Shown piece after piece: positions 49,720-56,843 of a stretch of DNA of 64,000 nt. Origin of the DNA: Asaia sp003994335 (GTDB lineage Bacteria > Pseudomonadota > Alphaproteobacteria > Acetobacterales > Acetobacteraceae); NCBI RefSeq assembly GCF_037151175.1, contig NZ_JBBCOR010000008.1, forward strand, positions 1-64,000, given 5' to 3'. The notes beneath the pieces were generated by a model. It had not been told where the DNA came from, did no database searches, and saw only the letters and a program-made list of their open reading frames with translations. Each line of letters opens with the position of its first letter. Position 1 is the stretch's first letter. Both the position numbers and the translations under genes were made by a program.

Positions 49720-51872
49720 GCAGCCTTCCCCGCAAATTCGCCCCCTTCGACGTCCTTCCGGCTGAATCGCCCCTCGCGATGCCGACGCAGAACCTGCGTC
49801 AGCGTCCCGAGACTTTCGGACGTGAACGCCATCCCCCGACCACGCCAGCCTTCCTGTGGCTGCGCCGCCTCTTCGTTATCGGTGGCGCGATACTGCTGAC
49901 GGGATGGGGCGCCTTCGAGATGAACCGCGTGCTCAACTCGATGGGCGTCTCGACACTCGGCATCATCGTGCTCGCGCTCTTCGTCATTTTGGGCGCCTGG
50001 ATCTCGCTGTCTTTCACTTCGTCGCTGGCAGGGTTCGTTTCCGTGCTGCGCCATGGTGGTTTGGGCCTCGGTATTTCACGCGATGCCCCCCTCCCCGCGC
50101 TCATGAGCCGCACCGCCGTGCTCATGCCCACCTATAACGAGGACCCTGACCGTGTCCTCGTCGGGCTGCGCGCCATTCATGACTCCCTTGTGGCGACAGG
50201 ACGTATCGACGCATTCGACTTCTTCATGCTGTCCGACACGACCGATCCGGATGTCTGGATTCGCGAAGAGCGCGCCTATCTCGCTTTCGTCGAGGCCGTG
50301 AACGGGCAGGGACGTATTTTCTACCGTCGTCGCCCCAAGAACATCGATCGCAAATCCGGCAATCTGGAAGAATGGGTCAAGCGCTTCGGTGGCGCCTATC
50401 AGCAGATGCTGACCCTCGACGCCGACTCCGTGATGGATGGCGGGCTGATCGTGCGCACGGTCTCGGCCATGGAGCGCCACGAAAAGGTGGCGCTCATCCA
50501 GACCCTGCCCGTCATCATCGGCGGCAAGACGCTTTTTGCCCGCATGCAGCAATTTGCCGGTCGTGTTTACGGGCCGCTCATTGCCCATGGCATCGCCTGG
50601 TGGCACGGCTCTGAAGGCAATTACTGGGGCCATAACGCCGTCATTCGCACGCGCGCTTTTGCAGAACAGGCCGGGCTGCCCCATCTGCCGGGGCGCAAGC
50701 CCTTCGGCGGCGGCATTCTGAGCCACGATTTCGTCGAGGCCGCCCTCATGCGTCGCGGCGGCTGGGCCATCCACATGATTCCGGGCCTGTTCGGCTCCTA
50801 TGAGGAAAGCCCGCCCTCGCTCACAGACGTCGCCATTCGCGACCGTCGCTGGTGCCAGGGTAATCTGCAACACGGCAAGATCGTGCTGTCGCGCGGGCTG
50901 CACTGGGTCAGCCGCATGCATATGATGGTCGGGATCGGCGCCTATATCACCTCGCCGCTCTGGCTTCTGTTCCTGCTGTTCGGCATCCTGATCTCGCTGC
51001 AGGCCCATTTCGACCGGCCCGAATATTTCGGCGATACCAAGACGCTGTATCCGCACTGGCCCCAGGTCGACCCGGTACAGGCTAAATACGTGTTCATCGG
51101 CACCATGGCCGTGCTTCTCGCTCCCAAGGGCCTTGCGCTTATCGCCACGCTGTTTGACCGCGCGATGCTGCGCAGTTGTGGCGGGTTTCTGCGCCTGGTT
51201 GCCTCGATCGCGCTTGAGACTCTCATTGGCGGCCTGATTGCGCCCATTGCCATGCTGATCCACACATCAGGCGTCATCTCGATCCTTCGAGGTCGCGATT
51301 CCGGCTGGAACGCCCAGAATCGCGATGACGGACGCGTCTCCCTCAAGGAGGTCGCGCATGGTTACTGGATCTATACGGCGTTCGGTCTGGTCATGGCCGC
51401 AGCGGCCTGGTCGGTATCGTTCTCCCTGTTCCTCTGGATGACGCCCGTCCTCATCGGTCTGGCCCTGGCCATCCCGCTTGCCGCCATGACAGCCAGCAGG
51501 GATGTCGGGCTCTGGCTGAAAAGCTGGGGGCTCCTGCTCATTCCCGAAGAGACGAATCTGCCCCCCATCCTGCAACTGGCCACAGAAAACGATCTGCGCC
51601 GTACGCAGGCTGAAGCCATGCCCAATCGCCCACCGGCCGAGGCCTTTGCCGCCCTGCGCAGCAACCCCGATCTTGCTGCCGAGCACAGACGTGCCCTGCC
51701 CGCACCGCGCCAAACCGGCGGCGCCATCGACGCTAACCTGCTCGTGGGTCTTCTCAAACTCCGTGAGTCATCATCAGTCGCCGAAGCGCTGGGCGCGCTG
51801 ACGCGTCAGGAGAAGGCCGCTGTCCTGTGCAGCGCCGAAGGACTCGATCTCGTTCTGGGGCTGCCTTTTTAA
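49695..51872 (+). CDS. opgH: Glucans biosynthesis glucosyltransferase OpgH/MdoH
   Basis: A 725-residue inner-membrane GT2 enzyme that makes the linear beta-1,2-glucan from UDP-glucose. Two N-terminal membrane helices (FVIGGAILLTGWGAF, then a second by residue 105) precede the cytoplasmic GT domain with VLMPTYNED, LDADSVMDGG, and QxxRW-like IRDRRWCQGNLQHG, followed by several C-terminal helices. A GTG at 49716 overlapping the opgG stop is an alternative start. The acyl carrier protein OpgH partner is not shown here. Confidence 0.95.
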   Translation: MDVSLDAVSSLPRKFAPFDVLPAESPLAMPTQNLRQRPETFGRERHPPTTPAFLWLRRLFVIGGAILLTGWGAFEMNRVLNSMGVSTLGIIVLALFVILGAWISLSFTSSLAGFVSVLRHGGLGLGISRDAPLPALMSRTAVLMPTYNEDPDRVLVGLRAIHDSLVATGRIDAFDFFMLSDTTDPDVWIREERAYLAFVEAVNGQGRIFYRRRPKNIDRKSGNLEEWVKRFGGAYQQMLTLDADSVMDGGLIVRTVSAMERHEKVALIQTLPVIIGGKTLFARMQQFAGRVYGPLIAHGIAWWHGSEGNYWGHNAVIRTRAFAEQAGLPHLPGRKPFGGGILSHDFVEAALMRRGGWAIHMIPGLFGSYEESPPSLTDVAIRDRRWCQGNLQHGKIVLSRGLHWVSRMHMMVGIGAYITSPLWLLFLLFGILISLQAHFDRPEYFGDTKTLYPHWPQVDPVQAKYVFIGTMAVLLAPKGLALIATLFDRAMLRSCGGFLRLVASIALETLIGGLIAPIAMLIHTSGVISILRGRDSGWNAQNRDDGRVSLKEVAHGYWIYTAFGLVMAAAAWSVSFSLFLWMTPVLIGLALAIPLAAMTASRDVGLWLKSWGLLLIPEETNLPPILQLATENDLRRTQAEAMPNRPPAEAFAALRSNPDLAAEHRRALPAPRQTGGAIDANLLVGLLKLRESSSVAEALGALTRQEKAAVLCSAEGLDLVLGLPF

Positions 51873-51928
51873 AGCGCGCTCAGTCTCGGCTTCGCCAATG
51901 GGGGCGCCCCGATGGCTCCAGCTTGGCA

Positions 51929-51977
51929 TCAGCAGGGTTTCCAGAGATCAACGGTGCTCTGGGGAGACAGGGCTCCA
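51929..51977. repeat. Degenerate copy of the GC-rich repeat, right half
   Basis: AGCAGGGTTTCCAGAG, CTCTGGGG and ACAGGGCTCC follow the same order as the right half of the intact blocks (AACAGGTTTCC, GGACGACCGTCC, GGGGCGGAGCCCC), but the stems are eroded. It lies in the gap after opgH. Confidence 0.45.
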
Positions 51978-52011
51978 TATGTCCCTCCCTTGCATTGCGC
52001 TCTGTCGAATC

Positions 52012-52045
52012 AAAAAAGGCTGGCTCCCTGGAGCCAGCCTTTTTC
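52012..52045. terminator. Bidirectional Rho-independent terminator
   Basis: AAAAAAGGCTGGCTCC and GGAGCCAGCCTTTTT pair perfectly around CT/CTG. T runs follow on both strands, so it can end both the opgGH transcript (plus) and the DUF2501 gene (minus). Confidence 0.9.
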
Positions 52046-52066
52046 ATTTGCCGATGGAAAGCAGTC

Positions 52067-52597
52067 TTATTTGAAATCCTGACCACGCTGGCCGATCTGG
52101 GCACAAAGCTGAGTGCGATGGCTGAGATCGAGGGTCGAGACATCGAAGGGCACGTTCGTGCTGGTCTGAAGCAGCCCCTGGCCGCCGAGCGAATAATACT
52201 GATCGCCCTTGACGTCAGGGCGCTTGGCAAGCTTGCGGCCAACAACGCGCAAGGTAGTGCCATGCACGAGGTGATTATGGACGCAGTAGCTGGCAAGGCC
52301 CGCCAGATTACCAGCTTTGGCGGAATCGAGCGAGGGAAGCCCGTAAGTATCGAGCACGCCAGGCGTCTTTGCCGTGGCGACCGTATTGCTTACGGCGGGA
52401 CCGCCGACAGCCTGCATGACGCCAGATGTGGCCGCAGGAGCGCCATCACGCTGCACCGGTACAGAGCCGGCTGGCATGACAGTGGACATGGTGCCAGGCG
52501 GCACGGACGGCACCGGGGCCTGCTGGGCATGGGCGGTTGCGCCAGCATAGGCCAGGCTGCAAAGGGCCGTCAGGCCGAGACAGAGACGTGACACCAT
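52067..52597 (-). CDS. Exported DUF2501 (YjjA-like) protein
   Basis: A 176-residue protein with a signal peptide (cleaved near AHA-Q), a Pro/Val-rich linker and a C-terminal DUF2501 domain: GNLAGLASYCVHNHLV, QGLLQTSTNVPFDVSTLDL and TQLCAQIGQ, with two Cys that probably pair. The family is periplasmic, of unknown function. It stands alone on the minus strand; a bidirectional terminator follows 21 bp after its stop. Confidence 0.85.
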   Translation of the reverse strand: MVSRLCLGLTALCSLAYAGATAHAQQAPVPSVPPGTMSTVMPAGSVPVQRDGAPAATSGVMQAVGGPAVSNTVATAKTPGVLDTYGLPSLDSAKAGNLAGLASYCVHNHLVHGTTLRVVGRKLAKRPDVKGDQYYSLGGQGLLQTSTNVPFDVSTLDLSHRTQLCAQIGQRGQDFK

Positions 52598-52835
52598 AAG
52601 ATCAATCCTTTTTTCTGCTCTTCTTCAGGCCAAATGCCTCTGGCAGGGCCTGTTAAAACGCGCTCTCCCACTCGACGGAGCGGGGTGAAGGACGTGTCCT
52701 TTCGTAACATGTGAGCACGGCGCTGGTTTATTGCTGTATCGAAACTTCGCAGAAACAGGATGTTAGGGCGTTGAGGCCTAGCCTGTTCTGCCGCACTCTC
52801 TGTGCTGTGTTGTCTTCCCTTCAAGAGGCCCTGCC

Positions 52836-54923
52836 ATGATCCCTCCCTCGCCACGGCGTGTCCCCCATACGATCACGCAGCTCGAGCGCGTCCGGCACGA
52901 CGATTATGCCTGGATGAAGGACGAGAACTGGCAAAAGGTGCTGCGCGACCCAAGCCTGCTGCGCACCGATATTGCCGAGGCCCTGCGTGAGGAAAACACC
53001 TACACGGAGGAATGCCTGGGGAGCATGGCGCGCGAGCGCGAGATTCTGCTTAAGGAGATGATCGGGCGCATTCCACCTGCCGAGGATTCCGTGCCATGGC
53101 CCGATGGCACATGGCTGTATTTCTCGCGCTTCGCCAAGGATGCCCAGCATCCGGTCTATCTGCGTCGTCCCCGCCTGGGCGGAGACGAGCAGATCCTGCT
53201 CGATGTCGATGCCCTGGCGAAGTCTCATGCCTATTTCGCCCTGGCGGGGACACGTCATTCCGATGATCACCGCGTCTTCGTCTACGCCGCCGATACGCAG
53301 GGATCGGAAGTCTATCGGCTGCACAGCCTCGATCTTGAAACCGGGGCGGCCTTTGCCCCTGATGTCGAGAGCGCCTCAGGCAGCTTCATCATCTCGCCAG
53401 ACAGTGCCTGGCTGTTCTGGATCTACCGTGACGATCATGGTCGTCCTTCGCGTGTCTATCGTCGCCCTCTGGCAGGCGGCGAGGATGTGCTGGTTTTCGA
53501 TGAGCCAGATTCCGGGTTCTTCCTCAGTCTTTCGGTCACGGCCTCACGACAATGGATCCTGATCGAGCGTGGCGATCACGATACCAACGAAACTCTACTG
53601 ATCCCCGCCAGCGATCCAACACAGTCCCCCCGCAGCGCCTCACCACTTGTCCGCGGGGAGCGCTATACCCTCACGCATTGGAATGACCGGTTCTTCATCC
53701 TCACCAACACCGAGGGAGCGATCGATTTCCAGTTCAAGCAGGCGCCAGATACCGCGCCGTCGCGCGAAAACTGGAAAGACTTTCTGCCCCATACGCCAGG
53801 GAGGTTCCTTCTGGGCGCCGCCGCAAGCCGCACCCATCTGGCCTGGGCGGAACGCGTGAACGGCAATATCGAGATCCATGTCATCGCTGCAAACGCGACA
53901 GGCGATATCCGCACCCAGACGCGCACCATCGGCATGGAAGAGGAGGCCTTCGACCTCACCCTGCTCGGCTTTCTTGAATATGACGCGGCCGTCCTGCGCT
54001 ACATCTATGAATCACCGACCACACCGGCCCATTGGTACGATCTCGACATGGTATCGGGCGAGCAGGTTCTCCAGAAAATCCGCGAGATCCCTTCCGGGCA
54101 TGATCCCGCGCTCTACGAAACGCACCGTATCTTTGCCTCGGCCTCGGACGGGGCAGAGGTACCGGTCACCATTCTCAAGAGGCGTGACACACCTTGTGAC
54201 GGCACCGCTCCGCTCCTGCTCTACGGCTATGGCTCTTATGGCATCTCGATGGATTCGGGGTTCAGCACCTCGGTATTCAGTCTGGTCGATCGGGGATGGG
54301 TCTATGCCGTAGCCCATATCCGTGGCGGTTCCGAGAAGGGATGGGACTGGTTCCTGAAGGGGAGGGGCAAACACAAGCCCAACAGCTTCACCGATTTCGT
54401 CACCTGTGCCCGTACCCTTGTTCAGCTCGGATATGGGCAGGAAGGACGTATTGTCGCCCATGGAGGGTCGGCAGGCGGGTTGCTGATGGGAGCGGTGGTC
54501 AATCTTGCGCCCGAATTATTTGCCGGGATTGCCGCTCAGGTGCCTTTTGTCGATGTGCTGAACACCATGTCCGACGACACGCTGCCGCTCACCCCGCCCG
54601 AATGGCCGGAATGGGGTAACCCGTTGGAAGATCGCGACGCCTATGACCTGATCGCCAGCTACTCGCCCTATGACAATATCAGAGCCGTTCCCTACCCGCC
54701 GGTTCTGGCCATGGGGGGACTTTCCGACCCACGGGTGACCTATTGGGAGCCTGCAAAATGGATCGCGAAGCTGCGCGAGGTCGCATCGGGCGGGCCGTTC
54801 CTGTGCCGAATCAATATGGATGCCGGGCATGGCGGCTCGTCTGGCCGTTTCAAGCGCCTGGAAGAAGTCGCTTATGTCTATGGCTTCGCCCTGTGGGCCA
54901 TGGCACAGCGACCGCTCGCCTGA
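52836..54923 (+). CDS. ptrB: Oligopeptidase B (S9 family prolyl oligopeptidase-like)
   Basis: The 695-residue product begins PSPRRVPHTITQLERVRHDDYAWMKDENW, the expected N terminus of oligopeptidase B. A seven-bladed propeller (residues 80-420) precedes the alpha/beta hydrolase domain with LLYGYGSYGISMD, the nucleophile motif HGGSAGGLLMG, DPRVTYWEPAKW near the Asp, and NMDAGHGGSSGRF with the catalytic His. It cleaves peptides after Arg or Lys in the cytoplasm. Single-gene unit. Confidence 0.95.
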   Translation: MIPPSPRRVPHTITQLERVRHDDYAWMKDENWQKVLRDPSLLRTDIAEALREENTYTEECLGSMAREREILLKEMIGRIPPAEDSVPWPDGTWLYFSRFAKDAQHPVYLRRPRLGGDEQILLDVDALAKSHAYFALAGTRHSDDHRVFVYAADTQGSEVYRLHSLDLETGAAFAPDVESASGSFIISPDSAWLFWIYRDDHGRPSRVYRRPLAGGEDVLVFDEPDSGFFLSLSVTASRQWILIERGDHDTNETLLIPASDPTQSPRSASPLVRGERYTLTHWNDRFFILTNTEGAIDFQFKQAPDTAPSRENWKDFLPHTPGRFLLGAAASRTHLAWAERVNGNIEIHVIAANATGDIRTQTRTIGMEEEAFDLTLLGFLEYDAAVLRYIYESPTTPAHWYDLDMVSGEQVLQKIREIPSGHDPALYETHRIFASASDGAEVPVTILKRRDTPCDGTAPLLLYGYGSYGISMDSGFSTSVFSLVDRGWVYAVAHIRGGSEKGWDWFLKGRGKHKPNSFTDFVTCARTLVQLGYGQEGRIVAHGGSAGGLLMGAVVNLAPELFAGIAAQVPFVDVLNTMSDDTLPLTPPEWPEWGNPLEDRDAYDLIASYSPYDNIRAVPYPPVLAMGGLSDPRVTYWEPAKWIAKLREVASGGPFLCRINMDAGHGGSSGRFKRLEEVAYVYGFALWAMAQRPLA

Positions 54924-54987
54924 ACAAACATGGCCCTGATTCCGTGAGAGGTCTCAGGGCTTCACGCGAAGCCGCGCGGAGAGGTGC

Positions 54988-55380
54988 TCAGTCCTCGCCA
55001 TCACCCTGAGGCCGGGGGCGTATGGCGGCGCAGAGTGGCGGCAGCTTGGGATTCGTCTCAGCGCGGGTGCGGCACATGGTCCGCGCATCGGCGCCGCAAA
55101 CCTCGATCGTTTCCTCGAAATCGGATTCGAGTACATCGCGTGCCACAGCGGCGTCCTGATTGTTGCTGTCGCTGTCCTGATCCGCGACGATCTTCTGCGT
55201 CTTGTGCAACTCCTTGAGGGCCTCGACGCAGCTGTCACTGGCCGAATCCGGGTCAGTCTGCAGCACAGCCAGAATCCGGTTGAGTACCGAGGCCGGATCG
55301 TTTTTCGGGTGGGGCGCCGCTTGCGCCGAGAGGGGCAGACCAGCCAGCAGGACGGCGAGAACAGGCAGAGCTTTCTTCAT
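54988..55380 (-). CDS. Small exported protein of unknown function
   Basis: A 130-residue protein with a clear signal peptide (MKKALPVLAVLLAGLPLSAQA, then A-P-H). The mature part contains three Cys (SDSCVEALKE, IEVCGADARTMCRTRAE), so disulfides are likely, and is acidic and helical in the middle (SDSNNQDAAVARDVLE). I do not recognise a family. It converges with ptrB (64 bp between stops) and is divergent from rpmJ. Confidence 0.72.
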   Translation of the reverse strand: MKKALPVLAVLLAGLPLSAQAAPHPKNDPASVLNRILAVLQTDPDSASDSCVEALKELHKTQKIVADQDSDSNNQDAAVARDVLESDFEETIEVCGADARTMCRTRAETNPKLPPLCAAIRPRPQGDGED

Positions 55381-55547
55381 GGAATCAGGATAATTGGCTT
55401 TTCATCCTTTGAAAACGTCCAAATGTCAGGGTTTCCGGGGCAGGAAGCCCAGCTTGGAGTTGACTCCCGGCATAGCGATGAGTATTCCGACGACCACTCA
55501 CGGGCGCGACGCCCGTTCGTCTTGCATGGCCCGGGAAGCAAATTATC

Positions 55548-55673
55548 ATGAAGATTCGTAACAGCCTCAAATCCGCCAAGATCCGCGACAAGGACTGCCG
55601 CGTCGTTCGCCGTCGTGGCCGCGTCTATGTCATCAACAAGAAGAACCCGCGCATGAAGGCTCGCCAGGGCTAA
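55548..55673 (+). CDS. rpmJ: 50S ribosomal protein L36 (single-Cys type)
   Basis: A 41-residue protein read directly from the sequence: MKIRNSLKSAKIRDKDCRVV, then RRRGRVYVINKKNP and RMKARQG. It is the L36 form that lacks the zinc-binding Cys4/Cys-His set; only one Cys remains. Such C-minus paralogues avoid a need for zinc. The length and basic composition are typical of L36. It is followed 10 bp later by the TPR-protein gene. Confidence 0.93.
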   Translation: MKIRNSLKSAKIRDKDCRVVRRRGRVYVINKKNPRMKARQG

Positions 55674-55683
55674 TTCCCTGTTG

Positions 55684-56376
55684 ATGCCAAAACGGAGCCT
55701 CAGCCCCGTTTTGATGCGTTACACGGCCTGTTTGCGGGCCGTCGTCAGGCCGTGTCTGCTTCTCAGCAGCGCGGCTTTTGTCGTTCTGGCGCCCTTCCCA
55801 GCCTTCCCGGCCCCTCCGCCCCATACGACATCGCTGCCCACTCCTCAGCCTCCGACGCATCCACCGCCGCAGGTCGCACCCCCGACCAAGTCGAAGCCCG
55901 ACCCTCTGATTGAGGCCAGCAAGGCCTTGCGCAATGCCACCAAACCGGCCGAAGCCCGCGCCCTTGAGCGTCAGGTCGAGACATTGCGCCAGAGGGGCCT
56001 GACCGCCAGCACACGTCTGCTGCTCGAGAATGCCGATTCGAGCCTCAAGGCCCATGACTACCGCAAGGCAGAGGCTGCGCTCGACAACGCTCTGGTGCTG
56101 CAGCCTGACAAGGCGTTCATCCGGCGCGGTCGCGCCCGTGTGCGCTATGCTGCAGGCGATTTCGAGGGGGCCATCAGCGATCTGGGGGTGGCCCTGCATC
56201 TGGATCCGGATGATCCCCTCTCCTGGCAGCTTCTGTCGCAGATAGAGGAAGAGCGTCATAACATGCGTGCGGCCCTTCAGGCGGCTCAACAGGTGCTCGT
56301 TGTCGATCCTCTGGCCAGCGGCGCTGCCAAACGTGTGAAGACGCTGCAGGCTTCTCTGGATGGACGCGCGATTTAA
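55684..56376 (+). CDS. Exported TPR-repeat protein
   Basis: The product of about 230 residues has a signal peptide (hydrophobic core about residues 22-36), a long Pro-rich segment, and then TPR-like helical repeats: ADSSLKAHDYRKAEAALDNALVLQP, FIRRGRARVRYAAGDFEGAISDLGVALHLDP, and HNMRAALQAAQQVLVVDP. TPR proteins act as scaffolds; no partner can be named. A TTG one codon upstream is possible, as is the ATG at 55714. Confidence 0.8.
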   Translation: MPKRSLSPVLMRYTACLRAVVRPCLLLSSAAFVVLAPFPAFPAPPPHTTSLPTPQPPTHPPPQVAPPTKSKPDPLIEASKALRNATKPAEARALERQVETLRQRGLTASTRLLLENADSSLKAHDYRKAEAALDNALVLQPDKAFIRRGRARVRYAAGDFEGAISDLGVALHLDPDDPLSWQLLSQIEEERHNMRAALQAAQQVLVVDPLASGAAKRVKTLQASLDGRAI

Positions 56377-56446
56377 AGCGCGTCACGATCTCAACTCTGC
56401 CTTGATTGCGCAGTTTGATGAGATGTCGAAGTCAAAGGAGAACATC

Positions 56447-56701
56447 ATGTTCAAGAAGAACAAGGCCAAGGTCACTGAACTGACCGCGCCGGATGCCCCG
56501 AAAAAAGGGTGCTGCCTCAGCAAGATGTGCTGCTCGGCCAAGCCGCAGACCAAGGAAGCGATCATGGGCGGCCTGACCTTCCTCAGCATGTTCGGCCCCA
56601 GGAAACTGCGCCCGCATCTTCAGCATCTGCTCGCCGTGATTGCGATCGTCACCTTCGTGGTCAAGGCCATCAAGCCGAAGCGCGAAGAAAAGACGAACTG
56701 A
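56447..56701 (+). CDS. Small Cys-rich protein with a C-terminal hydrophobic segment
   Basis: An 84-residue protein with AAGGAG 6 nt before the ATG. It contains the unusual KKGCCLSKMCCSAKP cluster (four Cys in two CC pairs), then a membrane-like stretch LLAVIAIVTFVVKAIKP and a basic tail. A longer frame to 56360 overlaps the TPR gene. I do not recognise a family; the CC pairs could bind metal or be acylated, but that is only a guess. Confidence 0.6.
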   Translation: MFKKNKAKVTELTAPDAPKKGCCLSKMCCSAKPQTKEAIMGGLTFLSMFGPRKLRPHLQHLLAVIAIVTFVVKAIKPKREEKTN

Positions 56702-56704
56702 GTT

Positions 56705-56816
56705 CTCCCCTCGGAGCTCCGCCCCGAACCCCGTCAAAGGGCCATCTCCCGTTGGGAGACCAGTTGACGGGATGAAAGGGGCAAGCCCCTTTCCGGGGTG
56801 CGGGGCAGCGCCCCGC
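56705..56816. repeat. Composite GC-rich palindromic repeat block
   Basis: The block runs from CTCCCCTCGGAGCTCCGCC through CAAAGGGCCATCTCCC and GGGATGAAAGGGGCAAGCCCCTTTCC to GCGGGGCAGCGCCCCGC. Its right half is almost identical to the right half of the 10786-10896 copy. It fills the gap before the priA stop. Confidence 0.85.
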
Positions 56817-56843
56817 AGCTTTCTGCCACCGGAAGACCCAACC

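Noticed and set aside
50076..51263. 395-residue open frame on the minus strand
   Set aside because: It is antisense to opgH; His/Gln-rich composition is typical of a shadow frame.
52668..52700. Another full copy of the palindromic repeat
   Set aside because: Only GGGGTGAAGGACGTGTCCTTTCG resembles the family; too short and eroded to list as a copy.
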